Positions 44,242 to 54,330 are shown, numbered from the stretch's first letter. The stretch: DNA of 64,000 nt from VXYL01 sp965116935 (GCA_965116935.1 OZ220737.1:1674001-1738000), one strand, 5' to 3'. Notes: generated from the sequence alone by a model not told the origin. Made by a program: numbers and translations.

Positions 44242-45015
44242 CTACGCGCTCCCCGCTACAGCCCCTAACGCCGGCCAGTCCCGCCAGATATCCAGCATCG
44301 ACTCCACCCGATGCTCGTCCAAACCACGCACTGCCAGCCGAAAGAAGCACATGTAGCGAACATCCCCGGACAGGTTGGGCGACGCCGTGTGCGCCACCTG
44401 ATAGTGCGCCAGCACGATGTCGCCAGCCTTGCCAATCACTGGCACGGGCCTCGGCAACCGCACCCCAATCTCTCCCACCGAACCGCCCTGCAGCGAGTTC
44501 ACGCCATGCTCGCGAAAGTAGCGTTCCAGCCGTCGATGCGTCCCCGGCCAAACCGTGAAGTTGCCTCCAAACGGTGCCGGAACATCACTCAGCACCACGC
44601 CAAGCAGCAAGGTGAAGTTCCGCACCACCCCATCGTCCGGCACCCCGTTCTCCGGCGTGTAGTAGCCATCGATGTGCGGTCCGTCGAGCTTGCGTGGCGT
44701 GCCTTCCGGGCGCGGAAACCTGAGCGCAATCTGGCACCGAGCCGGTTTCACTACCCGGCGCTCACCCACTAGGGCACGAACATGCGCCCAAACCTCTGGC
44801 GCCGTTGCCAACCGCACCAGCCGAGGATCCTCCCGCAACTCCATGCAAAAGGACTGCGCACTGAACCGAACCATGTCGTCCCGATCCATCCCCAACCCAA
44901 CGGAATGATTGATCGCCCGCCGCGCCCGCTCGACCAGACGCGATGGAACCGCACCGGGCACATGAAGAAACCCGTCCCGCACGAAGCTGCGCTTCTGCTG
45001 TTCGGTCAACGACAC
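44242..45015 (-). CDS. Phytanoyl-CoA dioxygenase (PhyH) family oxygenase
   Basis: A 257-aa Fe(II)/2-oxoglutarate dioxygenase, divergent from the one at 24 kb. His114 and Asp116 in DGPHIDGYYT and the late AHYQVAHTASPN supply iron ligands; FTVWPGTHRRLE precedes the distal site. The GTG at 45015 was chosen because GGAGGA sits 6 nt upstream and SLTEQQKRSFVRDGFLHVPG matches the family start. Substrate unknown. Flanked by remnants, so probably accessory. Confidence 0.82.
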   Translation of the reverse strand: MSLTEQQKRSFVRDGFLHVPGAVPSRLVERARRAINHSVGLGMDRDDMVRFSAQSFCMELREDPRLVRLATAPEVWAHVRALVGERRVVKPARCQIALRFPRPEGTPRKLDGPHIDGYYTPENGVPDDGVVRNFTLLLGVVLSDVPAPFGGNFTVWPGTHRRLERYFREHGVNSLQGGSVGEIGVRLPRPVPVIGKAGDIVLAHYQVAHTASPNLSGDVRYMCFFRLAVRGLDEHRVESMLDIWRDWPALGAVAGSA

Positions 45016-45083
45016 CAACCATCCTCCGCAGTTCGGAAACGCGCGAACGATAGCGCAACGTCCACCGACCGGTGGCATGCCCA

Positions 45084-45545
45084 AAGCGTCGATTTCGCAC
45101 AAGCCTTGACGGTGCTCTCCCACATACCGCGCTCGAACATCGTGGCACGGTGCGGCACCCCGAACTCACCAGAGCCCACGCCGTACCACCAGCGTCCAAG
45201 CGCGCCATCGATGCTCGTCGGCGACTCGCGAGGACGAGCAGTTCGCCCATCGATCCGTCAACGTTCGCAAGCGCCAGCCTGTGCTAACGTCCGAGCATCC
45301 GGCCGGCCCCGCGCCCAAGGAGAAGGCCATGCCAACCGCCCCACCCGATGCCGCCAGCAAGCTCCACCGGCATGCCGCGCCGCTGCGCTCGCCACCGGTC
45401 GAGTATCCAGAGTCGGACGGTAAGCCGATGGCCGAGACCGACATCCACCGGCGCGTCATCAGACTCCGCCGTGTACCACGAAGCCCAAGCCGAACGCGCC
45501 TGGGTGCGCCTGCTGGCTCTGTTCGAGACAGCCCTCGCCTAGGGC
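45084..45545 (+). pseudogene. Uma2-family remnant with conserved upstream region
   Basis: The ORF start after CCAAGGAGAAGGCCATG (45330) encodes a proline/Ala-rich leader then VEYPESDGKPMAETDIHRRV, a Uma2 (DUF820) N-terminus, and then breaks down within 40 codons. The ~250 bp before it (45084-45330) resemble 50075-50333 before the intact Uma2 gene, starting with the shared AAAGCGTCGAT. It looks like a degraded duplicate of the 50.3-kb locus. 45546-45849 holds nothing recognisable. Confidence 0.55.
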
Positions 45546-45849
45546 CGGGCCAGCAAACGACTAGCGACGCAAGGCCGCAAAGGTCTCGGGCGGCCGTGGG
45601 ACTCCCTGCTCGGCTGAGTGCACATGAAACGGTGTGCCGAATGGCCTCGTCGCCGCCTGGCCCTCGTTCGCACGACGCCTGGCTAGGCAAGCCGAAGATG
45701 CTGCGCCTATCGCATCCGTCAACGATTTCATCGGGCGCTGGCCTTGCATGACACGGCAGCCGCTCCGTCGAAATGTCGCGCCGCCGCCGCGAGGTGGGTG
45801 ATGTTTGATTTGCTAGCATCACGCATCAATCTGTGACGGAACGGGGAAC

Positions 45850-46101
45850 GTGAGAACTACACTGAACATCGATGACGATCTCCTGATGGCGGTGCGGGAG
45901 GTCGCCCGACGCAACTCCCAGTCGATCGGCGCCGTGGCATCGCACCTGCTTCGCCAGGCGCTCGCGGGCGACCAGGCCGCGCGAACTGGGCTAGGCGAAG
46001 CGCCCAAAGTGGAGTTCGGCTTCCGCCCGTTCCCGAAACGAGGTGGTCTTGTCACCAACGAGTTGATCGATCAGTTGCGTGAGGAGTCCGGGGCTGACTG
46101 A
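45850..46101 (+). CDS. vapB: Ribbon-helix-helix antitoxin
   Basis: An 83-aa antitoxin. RTTLNIDDDLLMAVREVARR is the beta strand and first helix of an RHH/CopG DNA-binding fold, followed by a helical arm and a C-terminal toxin-binding tail (KVEFGFRPFPKRGGLVTNEL). The GTG at 45850 follows CGGGGAAC. Its stop shares one base with the toxin start (TGATG), so the two are coupled. Confidence 0.85.
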   Translation: MRTTLNIDDDLLMAVREVARRNSQSIGAVASHLLRQALAGDQAARTGLGEAPKVEFGFRPFPKRGGLVTNELIDQLREESGAD

Positions 46102-46529
46102 TGCGGGCGTTGTTCGACGTCAATGTCCTGATCGCCCTGTTGGATGCGGAACACTTGCATCACGAGCCGGCGCGGGCCTGGTTGCGCAGCAACATCGAGC
46201 ACGGCTGGGCGACTTGCCCGATCACGCAAAACGGATGCCTAAGGATCATGGCGCAGCCGGCCTACCCCAACCCGTTGCCGGTCGCCCAGATCGCTGAACG
46301 CCTCGCCGAGGCGACGGCAACCGCAGATCACGAGTTCTGGCCCGACGATGTGAGCCTGCTCGGCGCAGGTGTCATGGATTGGCGTCGCGTGGTCGGGCCG
46401 CGCCAGGTGACCGACATCTACTTGTTGGTAATGGCCGTCCAGCGCCAAGGTCGATTCGTCACCTTCGATGCCCGCATCTCGCCGAATGCCGTCGCCCGCG
46501 CCGGCGACGAGCACCTGTGCGTCATTTGA
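46101..46529 (+). CDS. vapC: VapC-type PIN-domain toxin
   Basis: A 142-aa PIN nuclease. Asp6 in RALFDVNVLIALLDAEH, an N-rich ITQNGCLRIM segment typical of this subgroup, Asp near 104 in VTDIYLLVMAV and Asp in VTFDARI look intact, in contrast to the 1.1-kb toxin. Pairs with the RHH antitoxin. Confidence 0.88.
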   Translation: MRALFDVNVLIALLDAEHLHHEPARAWLRSNIEHGWATCPITQNGCLRIMAQPAYPNPLPVAQIAERLAEATATADHEFWPDDVSLLGAGVMDWRRVVGPRQVTDIYLLVMAVQRQGRFVTFDARISPNAVARAGDEHLCVI

Positions 46530-47039
46530 CACGACGCGGCTAGCGCCGCGTCACTGTGAGGGACCTGCCTCCCCGGGCGTGGGACGGATTTCCTGTGTGT
46601 CGGCAAGGAGGGCGTCGGCAGGGAGGGCGAACGGGGGCTTCCCGCCTGCACCGCCGGTACGGCCAAAAGCTGAAGGAACTCCAGCACCGCTACTACGATG
46701 TCAGGGTGCGACGTTATGTTGGCGGAATCACAGTGGCGGACTATCTCAGGCAAAGAAGCGGGGCGTTGATGTTCGGAAGCTGAAGAGGACGGTCGGCGAC
46801 GTGGACCACTGCGATCGACGGGCGGGGTGGAACCGGCACTCGACAACAGCGGGCGCGGACGGTTGGTGGCCGAAGGGAGCGGCGCGTCGCGGGAAGTCAG
46901 CAAGCGGACCAGACATTCCGTCCACATACGGTAGTAGGACATTGCCCCCACATCAGCCCTGCGCATTCAACGCCAATTGCGGCTGGCAGATTCCCATCCG
47001 GTCGGTGTAGAGAAGGGGACTAGGAGACGCCGGGTCGTG
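46530..47039. other. Gene-poor accessory stretch
   Basis: Short frames only. A plus-strand frame (46556-46783) ends in a plausible KLKELQHRYYDVRVRRYVGG segment, but neither family nor ribosome site is seen. Probably decayed DNA. Confidence 0.4.
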
Positions 47040-47231
47040 TCAGGGCCGCCAGATGGGAGATTGCCTACCGTGTGTAGGACGGAAAAGGTGTGTGGCGGCT
47101 ATCCACTCTAGCCCCCGAAAATCAATGAGGGCCTTGATCGCGTCCCGCTCGCAATCCAACTCGTGAGTCTTGTAGCGAAGATTCGACGGCTGAACGAAGT
47201 CTGGCTGCTCGAAAATCGATAGGTACGCCAC
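47040..47231 (-). CDS. Small ORF of unknown function, possibly a gene fragment
   Basis: A 63-aa frame with a GTG start and a good GAGGAAAG ribosome site 7 nt upstream. Sequence AYLSIFEQPDFVQPSNLRYK looks like real protein. Just upstream, another frame ends LVEQLGRSIRS, also gene-like. The two could be pieces of a larger broken gene next to the GIY-YIG-like nuclease. No family recognised. Confidence 0.35.
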   Translation of the reverse strand: MAYLSIFEQPDFVQPSNLRYKTHELDCERDAIKALIDFRGLEWIAATHLFRPTHGRQSPIWRP

Positions 47232-47439
47232 GTCCGTCTTTCCTCAGGACCGAATCGACCGGCCGAGCTGCTCCACGAGAAGCCCTTCCAGCATAGCGGT
47301 CTCGTGTCCGCGTTAGGTTGCGTTGAGCATGCATTGCGGGACGACCGCATCCATCAAGGATTGGGACAATTGGGAGCGGATCCCGTTTTGGCCTAAGATA
47401 CGCCCGATAGTGGCCAGTAAACCGATAGGGAAAACCGAG

Positions 47440-47913
47440 ATGTGGTGGGACCCCAAGGACGTGCTCAAAGACTTTGTGCTGGCTACGCAGCTCGCCCACG
47501 TACCGATCGAGAGCAATGCCATCCAGATCGAGACGCTTCCGATGCCTCACACGCCCACCTCCCTCCCCGAAGGCAAGATGGCCGTCTACGTGTTCAGCGA
47601 TCGAGAGCGCGCGTTCAAAGTCGGAAAAGCCGGACCCGAAACCAAATCTCGATACAAGACGCAGCACTACACCGGATCAGCACCAAGTACGTTGGCTGGT
47701 TTCCTGCTAGATGACCCAACCATGGTTGGCCCACATGGCTTGAGCAACGACAATGTTTCAAGATGGATCAAGGAGAACATGGACCGCGTGAATCTCACGC
47801 TGGACGCGAATGCCGGACCGTTCGTGCTCGCGTTGCTCGAGAGTTTCGTCCATTGTCGGCTCAAGCCAGTCTATGAGCACCGCAAACGACGTTCACGTCA
47901 CCGTTCGCAATAG
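47440..47913 (+). CDS. GIY-YIG-like nuclease domain protein
   Basis: A 157-aa protein. MAVYVFSDRERAFKVGKAG, then SRYKTQHY and a late ALLESFVHCRLKPVYEHR, fit the order of GIY-YIG nuclease motifs: Y..V strand, KVGK in the YIG position, catalytic Arg, and C-terminal Glu. The ATG at 47440 was chosen because AGGG lies ~9 nt upstream; the open frame extends 39 codons further. Lower GC than the operons suggests transfer. Could belong to a restriction or mobile system; the partner is missing. Confidence 0.55.
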   Translation: MWWDPKDVLKDFVLATQLAHVPIESNAIQIETLPMPHTPTSLPEGKMAVYVFSDRERAFKVGKAGPETKSRYKTQHYTGSAPSTLAGFLLDDPTMVGPHGLSNDNVSRWIKENMDRVNLTLDANAGPFVLALLESFVHCRLKPVYEHRKRRSRHRSQ

Positions 47914-48400
47914 TCATCACGACACCCAAACGGTCATGGCCTGTGTGGGCCCCACTGAAAGCACGAAATCGGGCCGAGCCGGGCTTCTGGGAGGCTGGCA
48001 TTCGGGGGCGCGTCTCCGGCGAGTGAAACCTCTGGTACCACAGCGAACGACTGGTCTAGGCCCTAGCCCCTCTTACCGACACACAAAGACAAACCGTCCT
48101 ACAGAGCAGCTGCCAATTTCACACACTCGGTGCAGGCAGCACCGGACAGCAACCGGCGAGCCCAGGAGCCATGGTGCGTGGCCACGAACCACCTGGGGCG
48201 TGTGGTGAGTCGTACATTTGGGATATCGGGAATGTCGTGTGTCGGGTGCGCCTCCAGGGCAGCCGGAAAATACCCTACAGAGGCCGCTGTCGGCACAAAG
48301 GACTCCTACTCCAGCGGACCAACCCTCTCAGGCGCGAAATCGTCCCTTACATACGACCGCGTTGCCGGTGCGCGGGGTAGACCGGTTGTAGGTGGCAGCG
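47914..48400. other. Gap with no recognised feature
   Basis: Mixed-composition DNA between the GIY-YIG-like gene and the transposase remnant. I see no ORF, repeat or RNA that I can support. Confidence 0.4.
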
Positions 48401-48974
48401 ACGCGTGAACAGTTCCACGCGTTAGCTTTGCTCCGCAATCACAACCGCCAGTCATTTCAGCTACATCGACAATCCTTTGCCGCACACGGACATCGTCGTC
48501 AAGGGCGGTCGCCGGACGCAGTACGGCCACAAGCTGAACCTGGCGACGGGTCGCAGCGGGCTGGTTCTGGACGTGGCGGTGGAGGACGGCAACCCGGCCG
48601 ACAGCGCCCGCTGCCTGCCGATGCTGGAGCGGCACGCGGCGCGCTGGGGCGCGGCGCCGACCCACGCGGCGTTCGACGGCGGCTACGCCTCGCGCGAGAA
48701 CCTGAAGGCGGCGAAGGCGCTCGGCGTGCGGCACGCGGTGTTCCAGAAGACGCGCGGCCTGAAGGACGAGGAGATGTCGCCGTCGTCGTGGATCCGGCGC
48801 CAGCTGCGCAACTTCCGCGCCGGCGTCGAGGCCGGCATCTCGCACCTGAAGCGCTGCTTCGGCCTGGGCCTGTGCCGCTGGAAGGGACTGCCGGCGTTCC
48901 GCGCCTACGTGCAGTCGGCCGTGTTCGCCCACAACCTCGCCCGCCTCGTCCGGCTCCTGCCCAGACCCGGATAG
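48401..48974 (+). pseudogene. 5'-truncated transposase (ISNCY-type DDE)
   Basis: The C-terminal ~165 residues of a DDE transposase: PHTDIVVKGGRRTQYGHKLN, LVLDVAVEDGNPADS, AAFDGGYASRENLKAAK, RNFRAGVEAGISHLKRCFG with the final catalytic Glu. This arrangement matches the transposases called ISNCY. Frame 48477-48974 is open, but the first DDE Asp and the N-terminal DNA-binding half are missing. No inverted ends were found. Presumed inactive. Confidence 0.7.
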
Positions 48975-50333
48975 AAAGCGCCGCCGAAACGGCCAGCGCC
49001 GCGTCCCGGACGGAACGCGATGGCTCCCCTCGCCCGCACCTCCGGTTCGCGACGAAAAGCCCTGCCCAAGGCGCCACACTCGACCGTCGCGCCTGCAAAG
49101 GAGCCTCCCCGCAGCACCAAAAGCACCTTCTCGCACCCCCCAACACTCCCCCGGAGGCGACTTCCTTGCCGCCAAAGGGCGTTTACGGACAGGAACTATC
49201 TAGCATTTTGCATTGCGCGATCGCACTTGGCTTCGCTCGTACCGTCACTGCCGGAAACCCGCCGCCGCGGGCGTCAGCGGAGGTAGTGACGGGCATACTC
49301 CAACCGGGTTCTCCCATCTTGCTCCGTTGACGATTCCGGATTCGCGGCGGAGCTTTCCTTGGCGCGGTGTCACGTGTGCAGCGGTCGCGCGCGACGAACA
49401 GACGGATCGTAGACAGGCATTCGGCCTACGCCACTCCCCGACATGCGCCGCGCCAAACTCCACACGAGCCAGCACCGCCCACGCGCCCGCGGTCCGAGCG
49501 CTCTGTTCGCCAGCGTCACCACAGTTCCATCCCAGGGCGCAACCGGCCATCTGTCCCACACAGGTGTCGGCGACTCGCCTACAGCGCTCGTGGGCCGGAA
49601 TGTCGTGCCTCGGACACGTCCGTGTGAACGACCCTCCGCCTGAAGCGCCCTCGACAGCGCACCTCGGTGCAGGTGGGCGGCGCCCGAATGTCGTGCATGC
49701 GCGACAGCCTGACGCCTGATGCCTTTGGAGGCCCTATCCGCACCCCATGTCCTGTCGGACAGTCCGCCGGGTCGCATCAGAGTTCGCGCAGGGCTGCGCG
49801 GTCCCACATCCATGGCTTGGCTAGTGCCATCAATGGTGGTAGGAACGCGAATGTCCCGAGCATCATGTACTTTATAATTTACTTTATTATCAATATCTTA
49901 TGTCATAATTCCGGAGTAAGCCCGACCCCTACGGGATGCGCGTTCTGCGCTACCAGTTCCCAACACCGCCAGACGCTTCCACATTGGGGCGCGAGGCCTT
50001 GGGGCACGGGTGTCCCGCCGCACGCGCCTGCAAGGCGCGCCGCGTTCACCACCTCCCCATCTAGGCCCCCCACAAAGCGTCGATCTCCTACAAGCTCTGA
50101 CGGTTCCGTCCTACAGACCGCCCTTGAGTTCCGTGCCACGGTGGCCCCACGCAACGCCGACCGATCCACGCCGTGCCGCAAGCGTCCCAGAAACCCCTCG
50201 CTGTTCCGGCTCCGCGCCTGCCCGTGCACGACGCACCGCGCATGGGTTGCATTGGTTGCGCGAACGCGCCCGAAGGACGTTCGTGTGCTACCGTCCCACC
50301 ATCCAGCCGGCGTCGCGCCAGAAGGAGAACGCC
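48975..50333. other. 1.36-kb accessory gap
   Basis: No supported gene. It includes the AT-rich island at 49866-49915 and, from 50075, the region shared with 45084-45330 that leads up to the Uma2 gene. Frames through 49213-49719 are open but have codon use like the antisense. Confidence 0.45.
49866..49915. other. AT-rich tract
   Basis: About 50 nt, over 70 percent A/T (for example TACTTTATAATTTACTTTAT), in otherwise GC-rich DNA. Could be a promoter-like or junction sequence of an insertion. No ORF or repeat attached. Confidence 0.5.
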
Positions 50334-51113
50334 ATGCCTCCCGCCCAACCCCAGCCCGCCCGCACGCCTCGGTGGCCGCCGCGGTCCGCGCCCAGGCTCC
50401 ACCCGGCGCAGCTGCCTGCCGACCCGCCTGCGGGGGACGACGAGGACAGGTATCCGGACCTGGGCGTTCCGCCGATGACCACCCTCCACTGGAACGCCCT
50501 GGAGGACAGCGCGAGCCTGCTGAAGACCCGCTACGCCGACCGCGACGACGTGGTCGTCGACTCGGGCCTGACGATCTACTACGTCGATGCCGGCAAGGAG
50601 AGGGCGATCCAGCCGGACGTGCTGGTGTCGTTCGGGGCGCCGAACCGGCCGCGCCGGGTTTGGCTCGCGTGGGAGGAGGGCAGGTTCCCCGACTTCGTGC
50701 TGGAGGTGGCCTCGAAGAGCACGTACCGTCGCGACGAGGGCGTGAAGCGCGCCGTCTACGAGCGCATGGGCATCGCCGAGTACTGGCAGTTCGACCCCAC
50801 CGGGGAGTACCTGCGCCCCGTCCTGCAGGGCCGCCGCCTGAACGCGGGAGGCGCGTACGAACTCCTGCCGCTCGCGACCACGCCCGAAGGCAGGCTCCGG
50901 GGCGTGTCCGAAGTGCTGGGCCTGCACCTGTGCGCGGACGGCAGCCGCCTGCGCCTGTTCGACCCGGCCACGGGGCGATTCCTCCTCAACCACCTGGAAT
51001 ACGCCCGCGCTGTGGCAGAGAAGGACGACACCATCGCCGACGAGCGCCGCGCCCGCCAAGCCGCCGAGGCCGAGCTCGCCGAGCTGAAGCGCCAGCTCGC
51101 CCGCCGTTCCTAA
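50334..51113 (+). CDS. Uma2 family (DUF820) endonuclease-like protein
   Basis: A 259-aa PD-(D/E)XK-fold protein. Core: DDVVVDSGLTIYYVDAGKER, then IQPDVLVSFG, FPDFVLEVASKSTYRRD (Asp and Glu-x-Ala-Ser-Lys signature) and YERMGIAEYWQFDP. The C-terminal coiled tail ADERRARQAAEAELAELKRQ is typical. A clear ribosome site (AAGGAGAA, 6 nt) sets the start at 50334. Uma2 proteins are abundant in cyanobacteria and some symbionts; their role is unknown. Confidence 0.9.
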   Translation: MPPAQPQPARTPRWPPRSAPRLHPAQLPADPPAGDDEDRYPDLGVPPMTTLHWNALEDSASLLKTRYADRDDVVVDSGLTIYYVDAGKERAIQPDVLVSFGAPNRPRRVWLAWEEGRFPDFVLEVASKSTYRRDEGVKRAVYERMGIAEYWQFDPTGEYLRPVLQGRRLNAGGAYELLPLATTPEGRLRGVSEVLGLHLCADGSRLRLFDPATGRFLLNHLEYARAVAEKDDTIADERRARQAAEAELAELKRQLARRS

Positions 51114-51158
51114 TGATGGAGGCCGAGGGCAAGGATCCCTCGGCCCCTGGGCCTCCCG

Positions 51159-52802
51159 TCAGCTCCTGTGGCGCAGCACCTGGCCGGCACGGGTGCCCGT
51201 GTGCTCGCCGTCGACCATGTTCACCTCGCCGTTGACGATGGTTGTGTGGTAACCCTTCGAGCGTTGGATGTAGCGCGGGGCGCCGCCGGGGAAGTCGTGC
51301 ACCAGTTGCGGCTGGCATTCGACCACCGCGCTTGCGTCGAACACGTTCACGTCGGCGCGCATACCGGGCTTTAGCGTACCGCGGTCGCTGATGCCGATGA
51401 CCCGGGCGGGGCCGGAGGTGAGGCGCCTTATGCCTTCGCCCATCGTGTAGCGCCCGGCGTCGCGCACCCAGTGCGAAAGCAGGAAGGTGGACCAACCCGC
51501 GTCCATGATCTGGGATACGTGGGCACCGGCGTCGCCGAGGCCGGGGAACACGTGCTCGTGCTCGATCAGGTCGCCCAAGGCGTTCATGTTGCGGGCGAAG
51601 GCGCGGTAGTTGAAAAGGCCAAGGCCCTTGCTTTCGCGGGACACGCGCAGCCACGTCTCGCACCAGTGCTCGCCGGCCGCGTCCGCCATCGCCGCCAGGT
51701 TCTGCTCCGGGCCGGCGGTGTAGTCCGGCGTCTCGGCTGTGCCGAGATAGTAGAGGTTGTCCGGCGGCAGACGCATCGCGCCTTCAACCTTCGCTTCCTC
51801 CACCAGCTTCGCCACCATGTCGGCGTTGGCGATGGCCTCGAGCCGGCCGGCGAGGTCCATCGCCTGCAACTTGCTCCACGCTTCGCCGGTGATGGGGAAG
51901 CGCGACTGCAAGCCATACATGGAACCGGAACTGCGAACGTGGGTGATGGCGGTCACGTCGCCCGCCTCCGTGCGCAACTCCTCGAGTGCCTCGCGGCGTT
52001 CGACGCCTGAATCCGCCTCGGGCCCAGCGCCGTAGCTGAACAGAATGCGGCTTTGACTCGCGCCGGCGATCTGCTTCAGCACATCGAAGCCAGCCCCCAC
52101 GGCCTGCATGAGGCCGCCGCGTGGGCCCACGGCCTTGCCGATCTCGACCAGTTCCGCTGGGTCCGCAAAGGTGCCCGGCACGCTGCGGCCGTCCGGCAGC
52201 CGATGCGGCGCGTGGCGGTTGGTGGAGAAGCCGACCGCACCGCGGTCGATGCTGTGGCCGACGATGTCCGCCATCTGCTTGCGCTCGGCGTCCGATGCCT
52301 GTTCCTCCACGGCGCGCTCGCCCATGACATAGAAGCGCACCGCGCAGTGGCCCACCATGCCGGCGACGTTGATGCCGGGCTTCAGCCGTTCGATGGCGTC
52401 AAGATAGCCGCCGTAGTCTTCCCAGTCCCACGGCAGGCCGGTGAGGATGGCGTTTTTGGGAATGTCCTCCACCGTCTCCATCATGCTGGCGAGGAGCTCC
52501 TGGTCGGCCGGCTTGCAGGGCGCGAACGTGACGCCGCAGTTGCCCATGAGGACGGTGGTGACGCCGTGCCAGCTCACCGGCGTCAGCGCCGGATCCCAGC
52601 CGATTTGGGCGTCGAGATGGGTGTGCAGGTCGATGAAGCCGGGCGTGACGGTCATGCCCTGGGCGTCGATCTCGCGCCGCCCCCGGCCTTTGACCTCGCC
52701 CACCTCGGCGATGCTGCCGCCGTCAATGGCAAGATCGCCGGGCACCGGCTCCGCACCGGTGCCATCGACGAGTTCGCCGCCGCGAATCACGATGTCGTGC
52801 AT
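51159..52802 (-). CDS. N-acyl-D-amino-acid deacylase family amidohydrolase
   Basis: A 547-aa amidohydrolase. Metal-binding FIDLHTHLDAQIGWDP near 54-69 (HxHxD), GHCAVR around 155, later THVRSSGSM and GLGDAGAHVSQIMDAG with the final Asp. The closing segment GMRADVNVFDASAV is typical of D-aminoacylases and N-acyl-D-glutamate deacylases. The ATG at 52802 has GGAGGGG 8 nt upstream. Physiological substrate unknown; possibly D-amino-acid scavenging. Confidence 0.87.
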   Translation of the reverse strand: MHDIVIRGGELVDGTGAEPVPGDLAIDGGSIAEVGEVKGRGRREIDAQGMTVTPGFIDLHTHLDAQIGWDPALTPVSWHGVTTVLMGNCGVTFAPCKPADQELLASMMETVEDIPKNAILTGLPWDWEDYGGYLDAIERLKPGINVAGMVGHCAVRFYVMGERAVEEQASDAERKQMADIVGHSIDRGAVGFSTNRHAPHRLPDGRSVPGTFADPAELVEIGKAVGPRGGLMQAVGAGFDVLKQIAGASQSRILFSYGAGPEADSGVERREALEELRTEAGDVTAITHVRSSGSMYGLQSRFPITGEAWSKLQAMDLAGRLEAIANADMVAKLVEEAKVEGAMRLPPDNLYYLGTAETPDYTAGPEQNLAAMADAAGEHWCETWLRVSRESKGLGLFNYRAFARNMNALGDLIEHEHVFPGLGDAGAHVSQIMDAGWSTFLLSHWVRDAGRYTMGEGIRRLTSGPARVIGISDRGTLKPGMRADVNVFDASAVVECQPQLVHDFPGGAPRYIQRSKGYHTTIVNGEVNMVDGEHTGTRAGQVLRHRS

Positions 52803-52902
52803 TTGGATTTCCCCTCCTTGACTGCCGGCGCCGGTACCTCGCCCGCGCCTCAAGCAGTTGCTTCGGAACTGCCGGTCAGCATCCTGCCAGCGGCGCGCGC
52901 TG

Positions 52903-53754
52903 TCAAGGCGAGCCTTGGCGCTGCCGCCTGGGCAAAGGCACCAGCATGGGCGTGCTGGCCTGGTATTGCGCGTACGTCGGGTACTTCGCGGCAGAGATGG
53001 ACTCCGTCAGCATGATGCTGCCGAACATCTGCCCGGTCAGGAAGACGAAGCCGAGGCCCGTCCAATGCAGCCAATCACCCGAAGCGGACACCGCGAAGAG
53101 ATAGAACGCGAACCACATGCCGATTTCGCAGAAGTAGCTTGGATGGCGGCTGTATCGGAAAAGGCCCGTGTCGATGAACGGTTGCTCTATCTCTTCGCCA
53201 GCTTCCCCCTTGCGCTTCTTGTCTTGTTGGAAGGTCCACATCTGCTGGTCGCCCAGCGTCTGCCCGGCCAGGAAGGCGAGGAAGACCAGCACGGCAACCG
53301 CATCGAGCCATCCGAGCGGCGCCTCCGGGGAGAGCCACGCTTGGTGGATCGGCGAAGTGAAAAGCCAAACCAGCAGCAACTGGCTGGGCACGATGAATAG
53401 GACGTTGGCAATCCGGAAACGAAGCGTTCCGAAGCGCTCTTCCACCACCACCCAGCGGTAATCCCCGCCCCCCCTGCGATAGCCGCCTTTGCGGGCGAAG
53501 TTGAAGGTGAGCCGAGCCGTCCAGACCAGCACCAGCAGCGTCATTAGGTTAATGCGCGCTGAATCGAACCCATCGCTCGCCACGACCAGGAGGCAAAAGA
53601 TGGGCGGACACAGCGACCACAGCCGATCCAGCAACACGTTCCCGCGCAGGACGATCGCCGCCACCCCACAGAAGACGATGAGAATGAGGCACAGCTCCAA
53701 GGCGGAGCCGAACGGCGTCCCTGCAAGAGGGTTGAGCGAGACCAGTTCAGACAT
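52903..53754 (-). CDS. DUF1295 integral membrane protein (steroid 5-alpha-reductase-like)
   Basis: A 283-aa protein with six to seven hydrophobic segments. The C-terminal half has DYRWVVVEERFG, then FIDTGLFRYSRHPSYFCEIGMWF, which is the NADPH-binding signature of the DUF1295/isoprenylcysteine methyltransferase-like superfamily. It could reduce or methylate a lipid. ATG at 53754; a GTG one codon earlier is also possible. Stands alone. Confidence 0.85.
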   Translation of the reverse strand: MSELVSLNPLAGTPFGSALELCLILIVFCGVAAIVLRGNVLLDRLWSLCPPIFCLLVVASDGFDSARINLMTLLVLVWTARLTFNFARKGGYRRGGGDYRWVVVEERFGTLRFRIANVLFIVPSQLLLVWLFTSPIHQAWLSPEAPLGWLDAVAVLVFLAFLAGQTLGDQQMWTFQQDKKRKGEAGEEIEQPFIDTGLFRYSRHPSYFCEIGMWFAFYLFAVSASGDWLHWTGLGFVFLTGQMFGSIMLTESISAAKYPTYAQYQASTPMLVPLPRRQRQGSP

Positions 53755-54189
53755 CACAACGCCACCCAACCAGCCAACGATTGGCCAAGGTTAGCAGTCG
53801 GCAGTAACCGTCGACGCCCTCCTAGCCTTCCTAGCCCGCATTTCTCACCACGGCGGTGACTGGACGGTTGGCCGGTTGGTCTGGTCGTTGCTCAGCGGGC
53901 GGCATCGGCCTTGGAGGCATTTCGGGGCGGGTCGGGAGCGACTTGCTGTGTGCGGGGGCGGCGTTTTCGGCGTTGGCGGGTTTTGGGCGGTTCTCCCGGG
54001 CAGGGCGGTTCCCCCGGCGCGGCGCCGGCGGCTTGGGGAAGGCGGTACTCAGTGCGCGGGAGAGGCGGGCGGGGGCGGCATGGCGCGGATGTTGAGGAGG
54101 ATGCGGCGGAACAGCGCCCGCTGCGTCCTCGTGCCCCAGGCAGATCCACAGAACCCGCTGCCTCACCAGCGTCTCCACGCCGTGCTCTA

Positions 54190-54330
54190 CCCGACCCGGC
54201 GCCCGGTGCCATAGTGGAGAGGGCGAACCCGAAGGCGGCGGTAAGCATGATGTCGACGACCCCATAAGGACGTTGATCTTTCCGTTCAGGGAGTCGAACT
54301 TGGCATCGAGTTTCTCGTCGAGCCCATTAC
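54190..54330 (-). pseudogene. Remnant of a small coiled-coil/membrane protein
   Basis: GLDEKLDAKFDSLNGKINVL in one frame (about 54325-54263) runs into VVDIMLTAAFGFALSTMAPG in the next (54258-54200). A one-base deletion would join them into a coiled coil followed by a membrane helix. Surrounding proline-rich frames are probably noise. The rest of 53755-54515 holds no other feature. Confidence 0.45.
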
